Source of the DNA: Paroedura picta
Taxonomy: Eukaryota; Chordata; Lepidosauria; Squamata; Gekkonidae
Assembly (NCBI RefSeq): GCF_049243985.1
Contig: NC_135374.1
Span: 66,145,434-66,209,433, forward strand
DNA: 64,000 nt
Direction: 5' to 3'
Both the position numbers and the translations under genes were made by a program. Of this stretch, positions 21,641 to 37,900 are shown piece after piece. Numbering within the stretch: the stretch's first letter is position 1; each line of letters begins with the position of its first letter. The notes beneath the pieces are model-generated. The model searched no databases, was not told where the DNA came from, and saw nothing but the letters and a program-made list of their open reading frames with translations.

Positions 21641-22919
21641 CTATCATTAATCAGAGCCTGGAAAACCATCTACTGAGGATATTGTAGCTGTGTACTGCCT
21701 GCACTGGACTAGATGATCTTGGAATGTCCTCCTTGACACTTATGATTCTTTTGGTGCAACACAGAGGGCAGATCTGCCCTTAAAACAAAAATACCTCATT
21801 TTAATCTTATATGATGAAACATTTGAGAATCTAGCAGAACGGGCAGAGAGTCTTTAAGAAATCAGGTACTTTACAGAACAGGAGATTGAGTTAGAAGCCT
21901 GGGAATTCAAACAATGAAACTTGTGTCTTATTGACAATGCTCAAAATGCAAAAACATTTTCACATCTGTCCATTGTGTCTCCAATATTCTCTTCAACCAC
22001 ACTTGGTTTGTAAGGACTGGCAGTCTGCTGGACTGGGTCTGGCTGCACTGAGGCCTAATCTCAGTCTTTCTGAGAGATGCTGAACCTCAGACATGTGATA
22101 TCAGAGTTCTGAAGGAGGTGGGCCAAAATGGATACTGAAAAACAGGAATAATGATGCTGCAAGGGAACATGGGAAATGTAGCATGACACAGTAGAGGCTT
22201 GCAGAAGCCTATATTGTCGTCCCTGCTGCTGTATTTGAGAGAAGATATAACAGTTGAAGGCAGAGTACAAGGCGCCTACACAAACCACTGGAAATATAGT
22301 AGGCCTGTTCTGTTCTGTGTTTGCTAAGATAGACTTGAACATACCAGCAACCCAGATGATATTCTGCTAAAGGGCTAAGAAGGACGAAATCCATTGAAGA
22401 GCTGCTAAGAAGTACTGTAGGTGCTGGAAGCAGTAGTTGAACACAGGATGCTAGAATGAAAACCAGTCTTTATTAAAGAAATTTGTCTTTGGAAATTGTC
22501 TCCTGCTGGCTAGGGCAAGTATAAGGTTTGTCTGTGTCCATAAAGAGACAATTAGATAGAATGAAGGGGGAAAAACACTTGTGCTTTCTTTTAACCCACT
22601 AGATCAGACAGTTGTTAATCCCTTGTAGATCCTTCCTTCCTACCTAAAAAAACTTTGGTGTCAAGAATGGAAAAAACAACATCAGTCCAAGATGGCTTGT
22701 GCAAGGCCAAGCCATCTGAAGCACTTGTTTGTATCATCCAAGAATGTATCACCACCTTTGCTTTCCCACACAACTCTTGCACCACTTCCTAGTACTTCAG
22801 TCACAACTACACTCTCGTTTGCATCTGCTAATGAGCCTCTCCTGTTTGCTGATTAAATAGCCTTATTGCTGCACAAGGAATCCTCTCAAATATCCCTTCA
22901 TCAGCCAATAATCAGGACG

Positions 22920-23346
22920 ATTATTGTCGTTGGAGATGCTGAAAGCAATGTGTCCAAGCCAACTGTAACTGGTCCTAGAGTGTCAGATCAGAAGTGTGTT
23001 GTAAAACCAGCTTCCAGATTAGACAGTGCCTTTGAACATAGATTCGGGTGGTTCACCATGTTGGCCTTAAACTGTTGTGTATATGGACAATCTGAGGCAG
23101 AGCGCTTGGAACAAGAGACTGGGATCCTGGACTCTTTAATGGGATTTAGTGAGTCTCCATCCCTAATCAGTCGTTGGACTATAGAATGGACTTATCAGGG
23201 GCCTCTCTTAAGGACTTGCAGGAGCCTCAAACATGTATATAAGTTCCCCAGTTTTGCTTGTTATTGTTCAGTGTTCTTGTACTCAGTAAAGAGTTGGTTC
23301 TTTGGAGCTGAAGTGTCCATGTCTTTACTGAACCCACAGATTTAAC
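22920..23346 (+). mobile_element. Possible solo LTR of a Ty3/gypsy-like element (fossil)
   Basis: The segment ends with a TATA-like promoter region near 23234, a downstream poly(A)-type region, and a terminus reading CACAGATTTAACA, as in many reptilian Ty3/gypsy LTRs. No internal region or second LTR lies next to it, so it would be a solo, degraded relic. The left boundary is only a guess. Confidence 0.35.
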
Positions 23347-23362
23347 AGAAGCAATAGAACGA

Positions 23363-23450
23363 AGTGTGAATCCAGTGGCATCTTTAAGACCAACCAAGTT
23401 TAATTCTGGGTATAAGCTTTCATGTGCACAAAATATTCTAATTTATTGTT
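23363..23450 (+). repeat. Short interspersed repeat, 'CACCTTTAAGACCAAC' family
   Basis: It contains ATCCAGTGGCATCTTTAAGA, CCAACCAAGTTTA and ATAAGCTTTCATGTGCACA. Further copies are at 27160-27300, 29684-29775, 29975-30060, 30360-30480 and 47064-47250. I do not know the family name. Confidence 0.65.
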
Positions 23451-24100
23451 GAAACAAAGAGAAAGATTTATGATAGCAACATACTATTTAACAACAAGAG
23501 ATATGGCAAAGATTTTGGACTTTCAGTGTACCTTAGTATGAAACAAAAGCTGCTCTCTGCTAAAACCCCTAATTTGATTTCTTTTCAAATAATACAACAG
23601 AAAGAGGTGGCTCTCATTAACATGAGACTACTATGAAATCTTGAAGATGGTAGACAGAAACTTTTTATTTTTCTCCTAACTATACTGTTGGGTACAAATT
23701 ATTATCAATTTACTTCCCTAAGGTTCCATTCCACCTAGAATTACCCCCTTCTCTGCCATAATATGCAAAATATTAGTGTAGAACTAGCAGCATCCAAACC
23801 AGACAAGGTAATTATTCACCTTGAAAACTTATGTCCTCAAAGTTCAAACTTTTTTCTTTTTGATAATCAGTACAATTATCAAAGCTTGCATAAAATTATG
23901 CAGAGATACATCCAAGCACCAGACAGTGCTACATATCTAAATTGCAGTAAAAATGTGTCTATGACTGGGGGTTTTTATGTGGAGGAGTCTAGAGAGCATC
24001 TTTGCCAGGAGGCTTGCCTTATACAAAATGGTACTGTTGTTCTTGAAAGGCAAATAGCAATTAGTACACACCAAACTTCTTTTGAAATCACAAAAACAAA

Positions 24101-24348
24101 AAGAGCCAGCTTGGTTAGGAGTGCGGACTTCTAATCTGGTGATCCGGGTTTGATTCCCCACTCTTTCTCCACAGGCAGCCAGCTGGGTGACCTTGGGCTC
24201 ACCACAGCACTGAGCAAACTGTTCTGACTGAGCACCTCCCTCACAAGGTGTCTGTCATGGGAAGAGGAAAGGTAAGGTGACTGTAGGCCACTTTGATACT
24301 CCTTTGGGTACAGAAAGGCGGCATGTAACAATCAACTGTTCTTCTTTT
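24101..24348 (+). repeat. tRNA-derived SINE with internal deletions
   Basis: It has the same family head (GGAGTGCGGACTTCTAATCT) and body (GCCAGCTGGGTGACCTTGGG). It is shorter than 18244-18527 because a piece around the CACCTCCCTCACA junction is missing. Confidence 0.85.
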
Positions 24349-24519
24349 TTAATTGCTATCTGTCTTTTAAGAACAGTAACTTTTTGTGTATTACTTTCAG
24401 TTTTCTCTGTTGTTTGCTGTGTTGGGCCTTGGCCACCACTAACATTTTAATTAAGAGTCCTAGATAACCAAACATTCATGATATGTGCAAGTCTCCACAA
24501 ATTATGCAGTCAGTTCATA

Positions 24520-24740
24520 TTTTGGGAGAAATTTTCTAAGGCAGATGAAACTTCACCTGACATCTCAGATCCCTTTTTGTGTTCCCAGCACCCTTAAGGT
24601 AAAATGGGTTGTCACCAGGGTCAAGGCTTTTTCAGTAGTTCCTTCTCGCTCACCTCTAACTATGAAATGCCTTCCCCACTCCCACCTATGCCTCCATCTC
24701 TTAGTATCTTTTGACACTAGGCCTTTTTATTTTTGTGGCC
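24520..24740 (+). mobile_element. Probable L2-like LINE 3' fragment
   Basis: The plus strand carries a degenerate C-terminal pattern (GTCACCAGGGTCAAGGCTTT, CCCACCTATGCCTCCATCTC) similar to L2 reverse-transcriptase ends. The assignment is tentative. Confidence 0.35.
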
Positions 24741-25079
24741 TCCAGTTGCCAATCCGTACTACTGTGATTGAGCATGTAGCTTCAACAGGGTTTCCAGGCC
24801 ACCCACTCTGCATGCTGTGCTCCCCCCAACTGTTTGTGGTTTCTTTGTCTTGCCGTGCTTTCCTCTTTTCCAAGCACCAGGATGCCCTTCCCCACCTGCT
24901 AGAGTCCGAGCTTTTAAGTATTTCCCTCATGCATCCATTACTGATGGATTACTCTGCGCTTGCAGGATTGAAGGAAGGAGGAGAAATGGTTGAGCAGCAC
25001 CTATTGCAACATGGAGGGAGAGCAAAGGCTTGTGTAGGTTATACTGGAGCTACTGCTGTTTCTCACAAATACTAAGTGC

Positions 25080-25780
25080 TGAGTCTTTGTCCCCCGCTCC
25101 CCATTCAAAAATGTTTCTGTGAGATAATGGTTCTTTAAAACCGAGAATGTTTGTATAAATCCATGTCATTCAAAAAACAACTTTTGAATTGTTTGGAAAT
25201 TGTGTGTGCTTGGTGTTACTTTAAAATGCCTTTTGATAGGGCTTATTTAATTTAATTATATATGTATATATCGCAAGCGGTCAATGGAGAGGGACTCAGT
25301 AGAACTAAACTTCCAAGTAAACATGTAAGAAATTGAGGCTGCTGAGGTATTTCTCAAAGTAAATAGGATGCTTATCTGCCCGGCTTTCATGAAGACTTTT
25401 CTCCCTTGATAAATATGCAGGGGCTGTTCATTGTTGGCTGATTATTTTTCTTATTTAATTAAGATTTAATATTAATGGCAGTTCTGAGGTCCATGCTGTC
25501 CATGTTGATTTTTTTTACAGTTTCTGCATTGATATTTTTATGGTTCTACTAGTTACTGGATTTGGGAAATATTTTACTTATTAAGAACAGCTTTATTATA
25601 CCGTGAACTTCCTTGCAAATATTTCTACAGAGAAATAGCGCAGAGATAGTTCAAAAGTATAATGAGTTTAATGGTGTTTACTCCCATTTAGGATTACTGC
25701 TAATTCTTTTCACAATAAATCAATGTGCTGTTAAATGAAAAAGTGAAGTCCCAAACGACGCGCACTGCGTAACATGTCTA
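25080..25780. other. Intergenic, nothing recognised
   Basis: AT-rich sequence upstream of the RPL8 CpG island. There is no exon or nameable repeat, apart from a short TA-rich tract near 25257-25272. Confidence 0.6.
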
Positions 25781-25784
25781 TGTG

Positions 25785-26310
25785 TGTTCCTGTGTCCGGC
25801 TCTACCGCGGCGCTGGCCAAGCTTCTGGCACGCAGGGCCTCGCCCGCCTGGGCCGACGCAGTGGGGCGCAGAGCTGCGAAGAATAAGCGCCGTCCCCCTC
25901 GAATCTGACCCCCTCCCCCCGGCAGCGGCAGAAGGAATCACGTCCCCGGCGTGGAGCTGAGTTGGGCGGGGCCAAGCGTGTCCGGCGGCAAAACTACATT
26001 ACCCATCAGGCATCGGACCTCTTGAGACCCGGATGCTCTTGGTGGCCGTGACTGCCCCGGCTTCCTTCTTTCCGAATCAGCGTCCGGCCGAGGTAAGGCT
26101 CTCCCGGGGCCCGCGGGGCCATCCGCCTCCATCGGCGCCCCCGTGGCCTCCGCCGGGCACCGGAGCCTGCCTCGCCTTCCCCCGGCCGGTGGCTTCCCGC
26201 GGCGGCCTGAGCCGGGCCCCTCCGCCTCCCCCCCAACACCCCAGCAGGCCCTGAGAGTGGCCGGGCAGGAGCAAGCGGGGCGGGGGAGGGAAGCGCTTAA
26301 GGCCTTACCA
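25785..26310 (+). promoter_or_regulatory. RPL8: RPL8 CpG-island promoter
   Basis: This GC- and CpG-rich block surrounds RPL8 exon 1. It contains a GGGCGGGGCC Sp1-type box near 25966 and an ACTACATTACCCA element (25993-26005) resembling the Staf/ZNF143 ACTACAATTCCC motif about 60 bases before the inferred start. There is no TATA box. These are usual for ribosomal-protein promoters. Confidence 0.85.
26061..26092 (+). other. RPL8: RPL8 non-coding exon 1 with 5'TOP start
   Basis: A pyrimidine tract CTTCCTTCTTTCC begins at 26061, after CCGG, and exon sequence runs to GCCGAG before donor gtaagg at 26093. Ribosomal-protein mRNAs start with such a 5' terminal oligopyrimidine tract, which places them under mTOR-dependent translational control. 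The start is inferred within a few bases. Confidence 0.7.
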
Positions 26311-26710
26311 TTTTTTTAACAATGTGGTAGAGAGAACCCCGCGACCAAGGGGAGTGTGCCGGCCATGCTTGCAACGCGCACATCCCCTTTTCCTTGAGCG
26401 TCGTCCCTTGTGTTCTTGGGAAATAGTCGTGTGCAGCCTGCAAGGAATCCCGTTTGGGCCTTAACACTGATGTCAGTTGTATACAATAAATGCGATAGTC
26501 CCAACATGCTATTTTGTCTGATGCACATTGACTCGGTTCAGGGTGGTTAGGTTCTCCCTGGCCACAGGCTAGTTCTTGGGGGGAAGAGGAGACGGTTGTC
26601 AGCTCCAGGTTGAGAAACCCCTGGATATTTGGGAATTAAACCTGGGAGTACAGGGACCTCAATAGGGTATAATGCCAGAGTCCACCCTTCAAAGCCTCAA
26701 TTTTCCCTAG

Positions 26711-26741
26711 GGTGGGGGGGAGGGGGAGGGGGAGGGGGACG
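26711..26741. repeat. (GGGGGA)n simple repeat
   Basis: G-rich hexamer repeat in RPL8 intron 1. Confidence 0.9.
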
Positions 26742-26844
26742 GAGCCCGGGTCCCACCTGTGGGTTCGCATCCCTGACTTGGCTACTGCTGCTATGGAACT
26801 TGCTTGATTTCATTTAGCCAGAGGTCACGATTTGTGTTCTAAAA

Positions 26845-27125
26845 CAGTGGTTCTCAACCTTCCTAATGCCGCGACCATTTAATACAGTTCCTCATGTTGT
26901 GGTGACCCCCAACCATCAAATTATGCAAGAAGTGTTCTTTCACAGACATTAAACCAAAACTGACCCATGGCGTGAAGATCCATTCTTCATGATTGGTTAT
27001 ACATTGTATATAAATTGCCTTCAGGAGGAGCGGCAACAGTGCACCCTCCCCCAAGCTGCCGTGACCCCTGTGAAAGGGTCATTCAACCCCCAAAAGGGTC
27101 CTGACCCCCTGGTTGAGAACCACTG
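26845..27125. mobile_element. hAT non-autonomous element in RPL8 intron 1
   Basis: The left end CAGTGGTTCTCAACCTTCCT continues with ATGCCGCGACCATTTAATAC; the right end is TGGTTGAGAACCACTG. The perfect target duplication TTCTAAAA lies at 26837-26844 and 27126-27133. It is 281 bp and of a widespread reptilian hAT type. Confidence 0.96.
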
Positions 27126-27159
27126 TTCTAAAATGTTTTAGTTTAACCCATAACTTAGT

Positions 27160-27300
27160 GATTCAAGTGGATAGTCATGTTGGTCTGAAAGCAGCAGAAC
27201 AAAGTCTGAGCCGAGAGGCACTTTTAAGACCACCAAAGTTTTATTCAAAGTATATAAGCTGCCATGTGGATGTACACTTCATCATATAACTTAGAGGTTC
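27160..27300 (+). repeat. Short interspersed repeat, 'CACCTTTAAGACCAAC' family
   Basis: This is the most complete plus-strand copy: GTGGATAGTCATGTTGGTCT, GCAGCAGAACAAAGTCTGAG, CACTTTTAAGACCACCAAAG and TACACTTCATCATATA. It lies in RPL8 intron 1. Confidence 0.65.
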
Positions 27301-27464
27301 AGAAAGCAGTGATCATAACATACATTAATTTAAAATAAGTGATTTGAAACCAGAGAAGAAAAACATTCATTGCACTGCGTTTAAAAACAAAGATTTTGAT
27401 ACTGTCTGGGCATCATTTGACAGGAACCCACCAGTGTATTTTTGGAGCATAGTCACACTTTTAA

Positions 27465-31718
<4,254 letters not shown>

Positions 31719-31742
31719 GGCCCTTAGCTCAGCATTCAGAGA

Positions 31743-31748
31743 AATAAA
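31743..31748 (+). terminator. RPL8: RPL8 polyadenylation signal AATAAA
   Basis: AATAAA lies 25 bases after the stop codon. Cleavage is expected near 31760-31770, giving the very short 3' UTR usual for ribosomal-protein genes. Confidence 0.9.
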
Positions 31749-31769
31749 TCTTGTACAACTGGTAGAATG

Positions 31770-32194
31770 GTGTCAGACTCCTCTTTTGCATTATAATTTA
31801 CCAAAACTTAGATAGCTGGTCTTAATTTTACACTAACAAAAGAATTGAGTACAGCATGCAAGTCAGTTCATGCTTTGTTCTTGATGTTCGCAGTAACTTT
31901 TATACTTCCTTGAGTGACTGGGTGATAGCACTTTCCCATAAAGCAGTACAGCCAAGGGCTTAGAATATTGTTGGTATTCAATTCACTTCTAACTTGAAGT
32001 CAGATAAAAACATGGCATCTTACCATGTAAAGACAGACTTCTAAGTTTCATTGTCAGATCTTGTCTTCCAAAAGGTCTTTTTCTTTTCTGATAAAGGAAT
32101 TTTTCTCTTAAATTCTCTGCTAAACAGTAGGAAGTTTCAAAGTAGCTCAATTGGGGAGGGGAGTGTCCACAATTTGACAAAGTACTGTCAAGTC
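31770..32194. other. RPL8 3' flank, nothing recognised
   Basis: Apparently single-copy sequence between the RPL8 poly(A) site and a CR1 copy. Confidence 0.6.
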
Positions 32195-33462
32195 AGGCAA
32201 TTCTGAGTGATTTCTAAGACTCAGCATGGGTTTTGCAAGAACAAGTCATGTCAGACCAACCTTATCTTTTTTTTTGAGAAAGTGACTACCTTGCTGGATT
32301 AGGGGAATGTCATAGACATAGTTTATCTGAATTTCAGTAAAGCTTTTGATAAGGTTCCACATTATATTCTTGTTCACAAGTTGGTAAAATGCGGTATTGA
32401 TCCTAATTCTGTCAGGTGGATCAATAACTGGTTGACAAATCGTACCCAGAGGGTACTTGTTAATGGTTCAGCATCTTCTTGGTAAAGAGTGACAAGTAGA
32501 GTACCCCAAGGATCTGTCCTGGGGCCTGTTGTTCAACATATTTATAAATTATTTAGATGAGGGATTAGAGGGGATACTTATTAAATTTGCAGATACTAAA
32601 CTGGGAAGGGTAGCAAACACAACTGAAGACAGCAACAGAATACAGGATGATCTTGATAGGCTCGAAAAGTGGGCTCAACTGAATAAAATGAAGTTCAATA
32701 GGGACAAATGTAAAGTTCTGCATTTAGGTAGGAAAAACCAAATGCACCAATATAAGATGGGGGTGACTTGTCTTGGCAGTAGCATGTGTGAAAAGGATCT
32801 AGGAGTCTTAGTAGACCATACATTGAACATGAGTCAGCAGTGTGACTCTGTGGCTAAAAAGGCAAATGGGATTTTGGGCTGTATTGTGTCCAGATCACGG
32901 GAGGTGATGGTACCGCTGTACTCTGCTCTGGTTCAGCCTCACTTGGAGTACTGTGTTCAGTTTTGGTCACCCCAATTGAAGAGGGATGTTGACAAACTGG
33001 AACGTGTCCAAAGGAGGGCAACAAAGATGGTGAAGTTGGGGGAGCTTGGTCTGTTTAGCCTAGAGAGGAGATGACTGAGAGGGGATCTGATGACCATCTT
33101 CAAGTATTTAAAAGGGTGCCATATGGAGGATGGAGCAGAATTGTTCTCTCTTGCCCCAGAGGAACAGACCAGAACGAATGGGATGAAATTAATTAAAAAG
33201 AAATTCCATCTAAACATCCGGAAGAAGTTCTTGATGGAGTGGTTTCTCAGTGGAACAGGCTTCCTTGGGAGGTGGTGGGTTCTCCATCTTTGGAAATTTT
33301 TATAGAGGTTAGATACCCATCTGATGGAGAGGCTGATTCTGTGAAGGAAAAGGGGTGGCAGGTTACAGTAGATGAGCGACTGGGATGTGAGTGTCCTGCC
33401 TAGTACAGGGGGTTGGACTAGATGACCCATGAGGTCCCTTCCAACTCTATGATTCTATGAGT
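32195..33462 (+). mobile_element. CR1 LINE, 3' 1.27 kb
   Basis: It encodes the CR1 ORF2 reverse-transcriptase end in the plus frame: FNIFINYLDEGLEGILIKFA, QLNKMKFNRDKCKVLHLGRK, CEKDLGVLVDHTLNMSQQCD and PHLEYCVQFWSPQLKRDVDK. The 3' terminus is GGTCCCTTCCAACTCTATGA then TTCTATGA at 33462. It is 5'-truncated, with stops and small deletions. Confidence 0.95.
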
Positions 33463-34905
33463 GTAAGTCAGTGGCCTTGAAGGTGTCATTGCTCAGGATA
33501 GCAATGTGTAGAATTACAGGAAACCTGGTTAATAAGGCATGCCAAGACGTCTAGAGCTCTCACTAAGGTAAGAACAGATGTAAACAACTGCATCCAGGCA
33601 TTGTTGGTCCAGCAGGCTTTCCCCCCCTCCAACTATGAGGTATGCATTAAGACTCATGGGAACACATGAATGCTTTCTAGATTGTACAGTAGATCAAGTT
33701 GACAGCCAAGACCTTTGTCCCACTGACTGTTGTCTGCAGCTCTCTAGAGAAAGGTTGGCATGAAAATGCAGGAAACATAAGTGCACTATGAAGCAGCTAT
33801 TCAAACTTCCCTTATATCAAACTCTGATAAAATAACTTTCTATCCAGCTTCTCACGGCACTTCAGCTTGTGCCCAAAAACTAGCATGTCCATAACCCTTA
33901 AAAGAGACAAACAGCTGTACAGGTGTATACCTCCTGGGCCGGGGGTCTTTTATAGCATTATTAGAAAAAAATTAGATAAATTGTGTCCTTTAAATTATTC
34001 TATGACGAGTTTACCACAAGATGGGGTGATTAGACTATACGTTCATTTTTAGAATTGAAAGAAGTCTGAATCCACAAGCAAAATGCATAAAGTAACATCT
34101 GTTAACCAGAGGTATCAGTGCTAGTTTTTTTTATTCCCACAAATTTTCAAGGATCGGAATTATTTCATAGGATTAAGCAATAAATGGGTGCATAGATAAC
34201 AGCAGAATTAGCAAATATACTAAAATACCATAGCCCTTTTGATTGAAAAAAAATTAAACTAATATACAATGTTATTGCTGAAGCAGGATATATACAATGG
34301 AATGTCAAGGCTGACATTTTTAACTGCACTTATAAGTAAAAATAAGTTATGCTCAAAGGCAGAAGAATCAGCTCACAGTGAAGAAGCCCTACTGATTAAC
34401 TAGTTGGAACCAGGGACTTATGCTTTCTCCCTCCTGCAGCAACCCCAAGAAAGCCCACCCTAAAGTCCAGTTCCTGGGAGATGAGATGCACAGAAAGATC
34501 ATTTCAAGAGGAGGGAGATAGAAAAATAGTGTTCTGCAGGCAGAAGTTCTTGCACCAATTAAAATGATAATCTGTTGATAAGTCATTATCACTGATCTAG
34601 CCCCTAGAAAATCTTTTCTTTAGAAAACTTAAGATGACTTACGTGCTAAAATATGTAACTTGGATTGGGATCCTTTCCACAGATGCTACTGTCTTGTCAG
34701 CACAAGCAACCTTCTGGTGACATGTTGGCTCCTTAGACCAGAGGAAAGTGCTTTAAGGTCATGCAAAACTAAAGCATTGGAATTAATAATTCAACAATTC
34801 ATTTGTTTGTATTTTTGCTGTCTTAAATATGTAACTCTGAATTTCACAAACCTAATTTGGTTCAAATGTCTGAATTCAAACCAAAATTGAAAATTATGTA
34901 TTTTG
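33463..34905. other. Intergenic between the CR1 copy and the USP9X 3' end, nothing recognised
   Basis: AT-rich sequence without exon or nameable repeat. RPL8 and USP9X converge on this interval. Confidence 0.55.
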
Positions 34906-37900
34906 GAAATTTATTGGTGACATACAAACGTAGTACATTCCAGACAAAACACAAACATCAGTCCTAAAATGAAATTGGTAAATGCAAAATGTTATGCAAA
35001 CTCTTTATACCAGTTTCACTTTAGGTGTCCATTATTCAAAATGGTGGCAATAAAAAGGACATTTTGAGTAACATTTTGGAGAAACAACTATTCAGTTCAA
35101 AATACTTCAAAAAAGTATTTACAAATGTTTACTTCCCCAAAAACTGTACAAGTCTATTAAATTAGCATCATGCAAGAACAAAATATTTCAGGAGAAATTC
35201 AGGAGATCTATTTTTCTCCCATACACAAAATCTTGTTGGTTATATCCAATAAATCTAGATGGCAAAAACCTACACTGAAAATTTTATCAGTCTGTTGTTC
35301 ATCTACATACAAAAAGTTCAACTTCAGATGTGGAATGTTAAGATTCATGAAGAGTCTGCTTTAGGTAGAACAGGTCCAAGATACAGGCTAAAGCTTTCCA
35401 TCAGCTGCTTTCCCAAGATACATGGACTTTATAATCACATTATGTTCAAAAATACAATGGAACATGCAATTTGTGTTTACATCGATCTCATCAACAGGTT
35501 AATAGAAACATGGTTTCCAGTTATAATCTTTGGCAAAAGATTTTTATTCTTGTTTCTCTAATCTCAGTTTTTCTTCTACAGTATGCAGTATTAATTCCAG
35601 CTGTAATGTAATCAGTGCTCATTAAATACTGTCCTCAAAACCTGGTCCTGCTGCTCCATTCCACAAATATATCTATAAAACGTGGTGACAGTGCCAGAGA
35701 TGCAAAATGCAGAATGCTTAATGTACATCAAAAAGCTTTGTGGGAAACAAGTCCTACTGTAACCCACAGAAAAATCAAGTGTAGCCAGTGTATTTGTTCA
35801 CCCAATCAAACTGATGCCTCCTACAGTGAAAACAGTAATTGGAACAATTAATAAAAAAACAGGAGTTGGCAACTGGAGCCCCAAGATGGCTCTGATGATG
35901 TTTGGCCTCCAGCTGCCAATCTTACAAGTGAACACTTTAAAGAACATGCCACCTGGGACTCCAGAGTTTGCCATTGTTGCAAAAGAAACCTGCATCTCCT
36001 ATAGCCAGCCTTCTAAGGAACATAGTAGCTGAGAAGTGTTCTAAAATGTGGTGAGCTGTTTAAGTCCTAGGGGGTGAAATGTAGGTTTAGACTCTAGCCA
36101 ATTTAATCCAACAATCAGCATTAAATCCTCGAAAATTCTTAAATGCTACAAAAAGTAGGAAAATAAGGTAGTACTGAAGAGAAAAAGGCAAGAGAATTAC
36201 CATGGCAGTTACAAGTAGATGTCCAAGGCTTTATCACAACTTGTTCTGAAGTGACATAATCAGCACACTAATATTTTGCTGTTAAACAAGCAGCGTCATT
36301 TTCCTTCAGATTTTTTTTTGTATTCAGTGGTGGAATTGCCATACTGGACAGTCAGGTGTACAACCAGTAGCATTACCCACATTGATGATGGAACCACCAT
36401 TTTCAGCCATAGAGACCACAGGGTTTGCTGCTGGTGGTTTAGCTAACTGATCTCATGTTAATTTTGTCAGTGATGCATTTCTAAGGTAGCCAGAACTGCT
36501 TAACATGTAAAGCAAAATGAATGCATGAATCAGCTACTGTTTTGGAACCAGAAAGCAGTTGTATGCAGGTGATAAATATCATACACCAGTGAGATTAACC
36601 TAGTTGTGGGATGCATCCACAATAAACAGACTGTTGCTCTGATGTTATTTAAGCACCATTTCACAGCAAGTTATAATTTACCTGTCAGTTTACTAATCTT
36701 TATTATTTTTAATTTAAACATCTAATACTCCTGGGATTTAGTCCTACAACTGCACACGTTTGTAACCATCTAACCTAATATCAGTGAAACTAAATTTATG
36801 AACTGCAAGGATCTACATTGGTCAGAAGTGCCCCAAACAGCTTCAAGTGATCTCGTACACCTATGGTGTAAAGAGGCTGTTACAGGTACAACAAACAAAG
36901 TCCACTTGCTGTTATAATGCAGAAATTAAATCCAACTAAATTGAATATTTCACTGACACCAGTAATCAAGCCAAATGTTTAGGAGAACAAAAACTGGAGA
37001 TGGAACAGTATTTGCACAAGTGTTTATTCATAGTGGCAGATTTTCCTTTCTGCAACAATGTTCATGCTGCATGCAGTTTTCCAAGGACAGCAATTTCTTC
37101 AGACATTCTAGTCAATCTCCACTAATCCCTACTTGCATGCAAGTCTGAAACATGGTGCTTTCACTATAGAAGTTCAACATGACAAAATGCTTTTCTATCT
37201 ATTCTTTTAGGGATGTTTTAATGTATGGAGAGACTGGAATTGACAAGGGCACTTCCCTGCTGGCCAAAGACAGATAACAGGTTGAGGAGCAGTGCACACA
37301 TGCGCTCAAGCACTTCACTGACACATGATGATGTGCTGCTGTCTAATGTCTCAGCTGAGGATTGAGAGAGATAATACAAAAAGTTGTTCCTAAGGCATTC
37401 AACCCATGATGGCATTTTATCACATGCTACTCGCTATTCAATGGGCATGATGAAGTGAAACATGTAAACAGGAACAAACCCACATACACCACTACTTTGT
37501 TTCTCTGCCCTACTATTCATGGGAAAAAGTGCTTGCATTTTTCTGAAACTAGTCTTCCTAAAGTGCTATGAGAATTACCTAAAATGTTACAATTCTTTTT
37601 ATAAAGCACTTTAGAAAATGAATAAATTTAATCATGTAACTTTTACTAATATTACTAGCATGTATATGATACAGGAACTGGGAAGCAATCACACTTTTAG
37701 AATACATACTATGAAAATGGTCCCCAGGACCATGGTAGTATTTTTTTCGTAAGCTCCACTGAAACGAATAGGAAGTGTGCAATAGGAATAATAATATCTA
37801 GGGAACTAGGAAAACGTACTCTAAATATGAAAATGAACACGTGTTTTTTTGCCCCTAGTCAATAAAATGTGATTCCATGCTGGAAAAACCAGTGTTGATG

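Noticed and set aside
22866-23345. 159-codon plus open frame
   Set aside because: It overlaps a segment that looks like a retroelement terminal repeat and shows no protein motif.
35814-36032. Overlapping open frames on both strands near 35.8-36.0 kb
   Set aside because: They lie in the probable USP9X 3' UTR, are 65-72 codons long, and match no domain I know.
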